Of a stretch of DNA of 11,702 nt, positions 8,386-11,702 are shown one piece after another (position 1 is the first letter of the stretch; each line of letters begins with the position of its first letter). The stretch comes from Sporomusa sp. (GTDB lineage Bacteria; Bacillota_C; Negativicutes; Sporomusales; Sporomusaceae): positions 1 through 11,702 of the forward strand of contig JAQSXM010000070.1 in NCBI GenBank assembly GCA_029256645.1, written 5' to 3'. The notes under the pieces are model-generated. The model ran no database searches. It worked only from the letters and a program-made list of their open reading frames with translations, and was not told the DNA's origin. Made by a program: the position numbers and the translations under genes.

Positions 8386-8415
8386 AAAAAAGGAATTTTG
8401 CTGTTGCAAAATCCC
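8386..8415 (-). terminator. Terminator of the holin-like gene
   Basis: Minus strand: GGGATTTTGC (8415-8406), loop AACA, GCAAAATTCC (8401-8392), then TTTTTT (8391-8386). The single non-Watson-Crick position is a G-U pair on this strand. It begins 9 bases after the stop codon. Confidence 0.85.
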
Positions 8416-8423
8416 CTCCGGTT

Positions 8424-8768
8424 TTACCTGTCTTTTATTACTTTAGACAGCGTAAAGCTGCATAGAGTCATAAGCAGCACGCTTGTCAGCAAGGCTAAGG
8501 CGCCGGTTATTTGAAAACCAGGCAGTGTTTTAACGACCATCAGGGGTGTACAGATGTTAGTCATAACGGTAATACTGCCCAGCGTCACTAGGTTGAACGG
8601 CAGTTCAGTAAGGGCTAACAGCGGTCTGATGGCGGCATTAGCCAGGCCGACAATCGTCGCACCAAGCAGTGTCCCTCCCAGGGTATCAACAAAAACACCG
8701 GGTATTTCAGCCACAACTACCATCAAAATAACTGCATTAATTATAATTCGCAACAAAAAACCTGTCAC
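8424..8768 (-). CDS. Small membrane protein of the phage-holin-4 / DUF360 family (PF04020)
   Basis: A 114-residue integral membrane protein with four hydrophobic helices. The family signature is visible as LLRIIINAVIL, then an IPGVFVDTLGGTLLGATIVGLANAAIRPLL block, then LPFNLVTLGSITVMTN, and a final helix ending in a basic tail. Despite the holin name, members are usually chromosomal, and no other phage gene is nearby, so a lytic role is not implied; function is unknown. I start at GTG 8768 because AGGAGGG lies 8 bases upstream; the ATG at 8807 has no ribosome site and would add 13 unrelated residues. A candidate promoter at 8824-8853 and a terminator at 8386-8415 make it a single-gene unit. 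Confidence 0.85.
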   Translation of the reverse strand: MTGFLLRIIINAVILMVVVAEIPGVFVDTLGGTLLGATIVGLANAAIRPLLALTELPFNLVTLGSITVMTNICTPLMVVKTLPGFQITGALALLTSVLLMTLCSFTLSKVIKDR

Positions 8769-8823
8769 CGGATAATCCCTCCTGCCGAATAAGACCGATT
8801 GCAGCATAGAGCCGATACTAATT

Positions 8824-8853
8824 ATTATATCCCACCAGACAAAATTCCCGCAA
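8824..8853 (-). promoter_or_regulatory. Candidate promoter of the holin-like gene
   Basis: Minus strand: TTGCGG (8848-8853), an 18-base spacer, and a perfect TATAAT (8824-8829), about 55 bases upstream of the GTG start. If used, transcription starts near 8817, so the ATG at 8807 would have almost no leader, which also favours the GTG start. Confidence 0.5.
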
Positions 8854-8880
8854 CATTTTTTACAGCACTTTAAGCCTATT

Positions 8881-8894
8881 ATATATATATATAT
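8881..8894. repeat. (AT)7 dinucleotide tract
   Basis: Seven AT repeats lie 9 bases beyond the stop codon of the methyltransferase gene. The tract is a simple sequence of low complexity and could vary in length; no promoter box or terminator is clearly formed by it. Confidence 0.8.
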
Positions 8895-8903
8895 GCAGAC
8901 TGT

Positions 8904-9431
8904 TTATAAACTGTCCCCACTTTCTAATAACAGCAGTGCCTGCTTCATATCGATCCCGCCACCAAAACCTGTAAGACGGCCATTAGCCCCTACCACCCGG
9001 TGGCAAGGCACCACTAACGGTGTGCGGTTGTTATGCAGTGCACCCCCCACCGCCCTGACTGCCCTGGGCCTGTCAATAGCCTGAGCAACCGCCTGGTAGC
9101 TCACAGTGGTTCCATAGGGAATATCTGCTGTATATCTAAGGACTGCCGTCTGGAACAGGCTATAAAAACGCCAGTCAACAGGGACTGAGAAACTGATCGG
9201 AAAGCCCTGAAAGTATAGCTTTAAGTCACCGGCCAGCTGCTCAGACCAGAGACAGGCCTTATGCCCGTCCTCCAGCCGCATCGCATCCTGGGTTCGAATA
9301 TCGTTAGCAGCAAGCCGCTCATCCGGGCGTGGGAAACCCAGTTCCCACAAGCCGGTGTCAGACCACACGGCAGCCACCAGACCCCAGCCGGTACTAATTA
9401 CATTGCGGTAAAGACCTGATGGTTTTACCAT
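8904..9431 (-). CDS. ogt: Methylated-DNA--[protein]-cysteine S-methyltransferase
   Basis: A suicide DNA repair protein that transfers the alkyl group from O6-alkylguanine (and O4-alkylthymine) to its own cysteine. The active-site block is VPCHRVVGANGRLTGFGGG near residues 141-159, with the acceptor Cys in PCHRV. The helix-turn-helix region PYGTTVSYQAVAQAI and the arginine-finger segment RAVRAVGGALHNNR lie just before it. An N-terminal RNase-H-like domain of about 90 residues is weakly conserved, as usual. 175 residues matches Ogt-type proteins; no AdaA domain is fused. The ATG overlaps the stop of the dehydrogenase gene by 7 bases (9425-9431), so translation is probably coupled. The pairing of DNA repair with this dehydrogenase has no obvious biochemical reason. 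Confidence 0.94.
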   Translation of the reverse strand: MVKPSGLYRNVISTGWGLVAAVWSDTGLWELGFPRPDERLAANDIRTQDAMRLEDGHKACLWSEQLAGDLKLYFQGFPISFSVPVDWRFYSLFQTAVLRYTADIPYGTTVSYQAVAQAIDRPRAVRAVGGALHNNRTPLVVPCHRVVGANGRLTGFGGGIDMKQALLLLESGDSL

Positions 9432-10438
9432 AGAATCTCAACAGGCACATCGCTCAACCCGGCGGTACCAGTCAGGGTCATTGCAGCGTTAAGTTCAGCC
9501 TTATATTTATTTAATACAAATTCCACCCCATCAGCACCACCGCCTACCGCAGCAATCGCCAGCGGCCGTCCAAGCAATACGGCGTCAGCCCCCAGCGCCA
9601 GCATCTTAAGGACATCAGCGCCACTTCTGATGCCGCCGTCAACAAGCACTGTCATCTTTCCCTTGACAGCCTCAGCGATATACGGCAGCACCTCAGCCGT
9701 ACCAGGGGTATGATCAAGCGCCCGGCCCCCGTGATTGGAAACAACAATAGCATCAACCCCGGCCTGCCAGCAGGATTCCGCATCGTCGGGGGTCATGATT
9801 CCCTTGACAATAAACGGGATTGTTGTATGGTTTTTAATATATTCAAGCTCCTGGATAGTTTTCGGACCTACCGGCTGACCGGCATTGGTCATATTGACAA
9901 GTGCAGCAGCATCAATATCCATGCCAAAGGCCGGTGCACCGGCGGCGGCAGCCTTTTTGGCCAGTTCAACAATTTTATCTGTCTCCCGCGGTTTGACAAT
10001 AGGGATGCCCCAGCCCTGTTCGTGGCTAATAGCGGCCATACCTGAATCAAAAACTACCGGCACCGGACCATCGCCGGTCATGCCAATCGTGCCCGCCTTG
10101 CGGCAACCGCTGACAATCGCCTCGGTATACGCCGCTTCAGACAACGCGCCATTCATATTAAGAGCAATGCCGCCAATTGCTGCGCCGATAACCGGCAGCG
10201 CCAGGTCTAACCCCAGGATGCGGCAGGACAAGTCAGGATTTTTCACACTATGGACAGTTCTTAGGTTTAGCCGGCATTCAGCCAAAGCCTGTACATTATG
10301 ACGAAAGGCCGCGCCTGTACCCAGGCCACCCATGCCAGGCACTTCGCCGGCACAGACATACCCGTTACATACCGGACAAACCCGGCATGCCCCGCGAAAC
10401 TTTTCCAGCGCCGACGTTCTAATTGTATTTATATCCAT
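9425..10438 (-). CDS. FMN-dependent alpha-hydroxy-acid dehydrogenase with N-terminal cysteine cluster
   Basis: A member of the glycolate oxidase / lactate dehydrogenase FMN family (TIM barrel), expected to oxidise a 2-hydroxy acid such as lactate to a 2-keto acid. The active-site signature is VSNHGGRALDHTPG (catalytic His and substrate-binding Arg), preceded by the FMN-contacting lysine in IPFIVKGI and followed by VLVDGGIRSGADVLKMLALGADAVLLGRP (phosphate-binding region). At 337 residues it is shorter than classical LldD (about 380). Its N-terminus carries CRVCPVCNGYVCAGEVPGMGG, with Cys 18, 21, 24 and 29, a CX2CX2CX4C spacing that could bind metal or an iron-sulfur cluster. Oxidase versus dehydrogenase activity is not determinable; an anaerobe favours the latter. 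GGGAGG lies 9 bases before the ATG. It is the first gene of a pair with ogt. Confidence 0.88.
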   Translation of the reverse strand: MDINTIRTSALEKFRGACRVCPVCNGYVCAGEVPGMGGLGTGAAFRHNVQALAECRLNLRTVHSVKNPDLSCRILGLDLALPVIGAAIGGIALNMNGALSEAAYTEAIVSGCRKAGTIGMTGDGPVPVVFDSGMAAISHEQGWGIPIVKPRETDKIVELAKKAAAAGAPAFGMDIDAAALVNMTNAGQPVGPKTIQELEYIKNHTTIPFIVKGIMTPDDAESCWQAGVDAIVVSNHGGRALDHTPGTAEVLPYIAEAVKGKMTVLVDGGIRSGADVLKMLALGADAVLLGRPLAIAAVGGGADGVEFVLNKYKAELNAAMTLTGTAGLSDVPVEILW

Positions 10439-10512
10439 ACAAAATTCCCTCCCGAGTTAAACAGTTTCCTTTTGTTGAATTTCTTGTTTATCAGGTAAAA
10501 TCCTGCCGGTTG

Positions 10513-10541
10513 TGTTTAAACTCAGGTATAAAATTTGTCAA
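10513..10541 (-). promoter_or_regulatory. Candidate promoter of the dehydrogenase-ogt operon
   Basis: Minus strand: a perfect TTGACA (10536-10541), a 17-base spacer, and a poor TAAACA (10513-10518). The weak -10 suggests low activity or an activator. The box lies inside the divergent region shared with the DUF3231-like gene, and the two candidate promoters overlap. Confidence 0.4.
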
Positions 10542-10554
10542 CTTGACCATATTA
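10526..10554 (+). promoter_or_regulatory. Sigma-G-like (forespore) promoter of the DUF3231-like gene
   Basis: Plus strand: GTATA (10526-10530), 17 bases, then CATATTA (10548-10554), which fits the sigma-G/sigma-F pattern GYATR ... CATNNTA known from Bacillus. The inferred start near 10562 gives a leader of about 30 bases with GAGGAGG (10576-10582) 8 bases before the ATG. No good sigma-A pair is seen on this strand. Short motifs of this kind also occur by chance. Confidence 0.4.
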
Positions 10555-10590
10555 CAAGTAGATAACCGTTGAGTTGAGGAGGCTATTACG

Positions 10591-11130
10591 ATGACTGTGA
10601 TGGACAAAATTAATTCACAAACCCGCACGATCATGAATTCCATATTTGACAAGGAACCTTTAAACTACATTGAGGCTGCCGGATTATACGGCATAGTCGC
10701 TCAGGGCCGTTTCAACATTTCACTCCTGCAGGTGATGTACAACCATGCCACTGACACCGAGCTAAAGGCCCTTGTCAAGGAAGCGATTGACCAGCATACC
10801 GAAATGACGATTGAAGAAGCGGAAGAAAAGCTTGCAAGCAGTGATGGCCACACACCAGGCTTCCATTTTGTCAAACGCAACCTGCATAATTCATCACTTA
10901 ACATCCCTGATGATGCCCGGCTTACGGACAAAGAAATAGCCATTGCTGTAGGCTCAATGGCCAAGGCTTCGCAAGCAGTTCTGCTGACCTGCCTGCACCA
11001 GTCCTATCAGCTGGATGTTGCGCTCATGTACCGCAAAGCCCTGGATGACGGTCTTGATTTTGACTATCGGTTATTGCAGCTGATGCTGAAAAAAGGCTGG
11101 CTGCCGCATCTTAATAAAATCGCTCATTAA
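10591..11130 (+). CDS. DUF3231-like helical protein (spore-associated family)
   Basis: 179 residues, almost entirely predicted helix, soluble, with no signal peptide. The C-terminal half, from LTDKEIAIAVGSMAKASQ to LLQLMLKKGWLPHL, follows the pattern of DUF3231 proteins, which have a ferritin-like or coat-protein-F-like bundle and are frequent in spore formers; the exact function is unknown. The N-terminal part has a second bundle-like repeat (EAAGLYGIVAQGRFNISLLQVMYNHATDTELKALVKEA would be its helices 1-2). The ATG follows GAGGAGG at 8 bases; a second ATG three codons later is less well placed. The gene is monocistronic, with a strong terminator at 11131-11159, and a sigma-G-like promoter supports a role late in sporulation. 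Family assignment is by pattern recall, not by search. Confidence 0.65.
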   Translation: MTVMDKINSQTRTIMNSIFDKEPLNYIEAAGLYGIVAQGRFNISLLQVMYNHATDTELKALVKEAIDQHTEMTIEEAEEKLASSDGHTPGFHFVKRNLHNSSLNIPDDARLTDKEIAIAVGSMAKASQAVLLTCLHQSYQLDVALMYRKALDDGLDFDYRLLQLMLKKGWLPHLNKIAH

Positions 11131-11159
11131 AAAAGTCGCGCACATGCGCGACTTTTTTT
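11131..11159. terminator. Bidirectional terminator between the DUF3231-like gene and rubredoxin
   Basis: AAAAGTCGCGC (11131-11141), loop ACAT, GCGCGACTTTT (11146-11156) is a perfect 11-bp stem with T-runs on both strands. It starts directly after the plus-strand stop codon and lies 8 bases beyond the minus-strand rubredoxin stop, so it serves both convergent genes. Confidence 0.92.
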
Positions 11160-11167
11160 GTATGTAA

Positions 11168-11329
11168 TTAAATTTGTTCAAACTGGTCTTTGCCTACACC
11201 ACAAACCGGGCATTGCCAATCCTCGGAAACATCTGCAAATGCCGTTCCCGGCTTAACACCATGATCCATATCACCCTGGGCAGGATCATATTCATAACCG
11301 CATACCATACATTTATATTTTTCCACCAT
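11168..11329 (-). CDS. Rubredoxin with disrupted start region
   Basis: A 53-residue one-iron electron carrier of the cytoplasm, which in anaerobes feeds oxygen- and peroxide-detoxifying enzymes and other reductases. The two CXXCG knuckles are [14 protein letters not shown] (Cys 7 and 10) and [14 protein letters not shown] (Cys 40 and 43), with the aromatic core residues and PGTAF in place, so the fold is intact. The only in-frame starts are ATG 11329 and GTG 11326. Both are 22 or more bases from the ribosome site GGAG (11352-11355). The well-spaced GTG (11343, 8 bases) reads another frame, because a 17-bp tandem duplication covers the start (11310-11343). Translation may therefore be weak or lost in this strain. 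A candidate promoter lies at 11383-11411. Confidence 0.9.
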   Translation of the reverse strand: MVEKYKCMVCGYEYDPAQGDMDHGVKPGTAFADVSEDWQCPVCGVGKDQFEQI

Positions 11330-11343
11330 TTATATTTTTCCAC
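11310..11343 (-). repeat. Perfect 17-bp tandem duplication over the rubredoxin start codon
   Basis: GTGGAAAAATATAAATG occurs twice without a gap (minus strand 11343-11327 and 11326-11310). With a single copy, the GTG after GGAG would read [16 protein letters not shown], a textbook rubredoxin N-terminus. Two copies shift the frame by 17 bases and lead from that GTG to a 49-codon unrelated frame that stops at 11194-11196. Confidence 0.97.
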
Positions 11344-11382
11344 GACAATCACTCCTTTTTAACAATTAGATTGCATGTCTAT

Positions 11383-11411
11383 ATTTTACTATTTATGGAA
11401 CAACAATGCAA
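11383..11411 (-). promoter_or_regulatory. Candidate rubredoxin promoter
   Basis: Minus strand: TTGCAT (11406-11411), a 17-base spacer, TAAAAT (11383-11388), with a leader of about 30 bases to the GGAG site. The -10 matches five of six positions, the -35 three. Confidence 0.5.
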
Positions 11412-11436
11412 CTAAATTACCAATAATTTGCAGACA

Positions 11437-11455
11437 TACATCATGCCGTGATGTA
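11437..11455. promoter_or_regulatory. Hairpin 1 upstream of the micropeptide gene
   Basis: TACATCA (11437-11443) pairs with TGATGTA (11449-11455) around the loop TGCCG; if the closing A-T pair is open, the loop reads ATGCCGT. It lies 7 bases before a longer hairpin that has the same loop core. Confidence 0.6.
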
Positions 11456-11462
11456 AAATAAA

Positions 11463-11492
11463 ATTGAGCAGAGAATGCCGTCTCTGCTCAAT
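11463..11492. promoter_or_regulatory. Hairpin 2: 12-bp perfect stem, terminator-like on the minus strand
   Basis: ATTGAGCAGAGA (11463-11474) pairs perfectly with TCTCTGCTCAAT (11481-11492) around the loop ATGCCG. On the plus strand it ends 8 bases before the AGGAGGTGA ribosome site and has no T-run. On the minus strand it is followed by TTTATTTT, so it could end an RNA coming from the right, antisense to the micropeptide gene. Confidence 0.7.
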
Positions 11493-11513
11493 AACCGAAT
11501 AGGAGGTGAAACT

Positions 11514-11603
11514 ATGCGCCTTGAGACTAAATGGTTCACTCTAACCATCTCAACCGGTGCGCTGCTGATGATCTCACATATCATCAGTCAGCTGGGCAAG
11601 TAA
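11514..11603 (+). CDS. 29-residue hydrophobic micropeptide
   Basis: The frame reads MRLETKWFTLTISTGALLMI followed by SHIISQLGK. A charged N-terminus precedes one hydrophobic segment of about 18 residues (7-24) and a short polar tail with a final lysine, the plan of a small membrane peptide. AGGAGGTGA (11501-11509) is a near-perfect anti-16S match 4-5 bases before the ATG, which makes real translation likely. It contains no cysteine, so it is not an AgrD-type autoinducer precursor. Two hairpins with shared loops lie upstream and a 14-bp hairpin downstream. Possible plus-strand promoter boxes (TTGCAT 11371-11376 and TATGGA 11394-11399) are weak. I do not recognise the family; a type I toxin, a small regulatory subunit or a sporulation peptide are all possible. 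Confidence 0.6.
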   Translation: MRLETKWFTLTISTGALLMISHIISQLGK

Positions 11604-11616
11604 CCGCCTATTCATC

Positions 11617-11650
11617 GACAAACGCTCTTGTTACAGCAAGGGCGTTTGTC
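11617..11650. terminator. 14-bp hairpin downstream of the micropeptide gene
   Basis: GACAAACGCTCTTG (11617-11630) pairs with CAAGGGCGTTTGTC (11637-11650), with one T-G pair on the plus strand, around the loop TTACAG. The wobble favours the plus-strand RNA. There is no T-run after it, only ATATAAAGC, so it may be a weak terminator or a 3' stability element rather than a classical terminator. Confidence 0.5.
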
Positions 11651-11667
11651 ATATAAAGCTTACTTTC

Positions 11668-11697
11668 ATTATAACCGTTTTATACTTATTTTAACAA
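11668..11697 (-). promoter_or_regulatory. Leftward promoter facing the micropeptide gene
   Basis: Minus strand: TTGTTA (11692-11697), an 18-base spacer, and a perfect TATAAT (11668-11673). RNA started near 11661 would run antisense through the downstream hairpin and the whole micropeptide gene and could end at hairpin 2 (about 205 bases). It overlaps a 7-bp inverted repeat at the window end, TATACTT / AAGTATA (11681-11687 and 11696-11702), which might be an operator. Confidence 0.4.
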
Positions 11698-11702
11698 GTA
11701 TA

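Larger units (their letters stand above)
8041..8423. other. 383-base intergenic region without a credible gene
   Basis: Bases 8041-8165 hold the ribosome site of the HAD gene; I see no convincing promoter there. Bases 8170-8346 hold a chain of palindromes (entered separately), and 8386-8415 the terminator of the holin-like gene. An open plus-strand frame crosses the region but is low-complexity, proline and lysine rich, and follows the palindromes, so I take it as spurious. Confidence 0.7.

Noticed and set aside
7974..8387. Plus-strand open frame of 137 codons across the palindromic gap
   Set aside because: No ribosome site, overlaps the start of the HAD gene on the other strand, and its codons track the inverted repeats rather than a protein pattern.
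8424..8768. Prophage remnant, suggested by the holin family name
   Set aside because: PF04020 proteins are common chromosomal membrane proteins, and no endolysin, portal, integrase or attachment site is nearby.
8769..8807. Longer N-terminus of the holin-like protein from ATG 8807
   Set aside because: No ribosome site before 8807, and the added residues include the AGGAGGG site that serves GTG 8768.
8881..8910. Terminator for the ogt gene at the AT tract and the GTTTATAAAC palindrome
   Set aside because: The palindrome is AT-rich with a very weak stem and has no T-run after it; I see no convincing terminator here.
11514..11603. AgrD-like autoinducing peptide precursor
   Set aside because: No cysteine or thiolactone motif, no AgrB-like protease in the window, and no acidic C-terminal tail.

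Overview
The window looks like chromosome from a spore-forming, Gram-negative-type Firmicute (Negativicutes, probably Sporomusaceae such as Sporomusa, Propionispora or Pelosinus). This is inferred from the rapZ-yvcK-whiA cluster, a YvcK with two N-terminal membrane helices, a DUF3231-type protein with a sporulation-like promoter, a rubredoxin, strong GGAGG-type ribosome binding sites and a base composition near 50% GC. No 16S or other definitive marker is present, so genus is not assignable from this window.

Layout. 1-2880 (minus strand): the conserved rapZ-yvcK-whiA operon; whiA is cut by the left edge and starts with TTG. 3046-4925: a transmembrane chemoreceptor with its own promoter, an attenuator-like hairpin in its leader, and a terminator. 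5011-8040 (minus): a Cof-type HAD phosphatase, a stand-alone receiver protein and a receiver-GGDEF-EAL protein whose GGDEF site is degenerate (GGDVF) while the EAL site is intact, suggesting a phospho-controlled c-di-GMP phosphodiesterase. 8041-8423: a 383-base gap holding an elaborate set of nested palindromes, probably a dispersed repeat or structured RNA. 8424-8768 (minus): a small membrane protein of the PF04020 holin-like family. 8904-10438 (minus): an FMN-dependent alpha-hydroxy-acid dehydrogenase with a cysteine cluster, overlapping a DNA O6-alkylguanine methyltransferase. 10591-11130 (plus): a DUF3231-like helical protein, divergent from the previous pair, ending in a bidirectional terminator shared with rubredoxin.

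The right end (11168-11702) is the most unusual part. The rubredoxin gene carries a perfect 17-bp tandem duplication exactly over its start, putting the GTG that sits at the right distance from the ribosome binding site out of frame with the protein. Next to it is a 29-residue hydrophobic peptide gene with an ideal Shine-Dalgarno sequence. It is preceded by two consecutive hairpins that show the same ATGCCG loop and followed by a long hairpin. A minus-strand promoter faces it from the right, and a minus-strand terminator-like hairpin lies to its left, so an antisense RNA is possible. The arrangement resembles a type I toxin-antitoxin locus or a regulated micropeptide gene, but this is inference only.

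The signalling genes (chemoreceptor, two receiver proteins, c-di-GMP phosphodiesterase) suggest control of motility or surface behaviour, but no histidine kinase or CheA is in the window. No tRNA, rRNA, CRISPR array, insertion sequence or prophage was seen.
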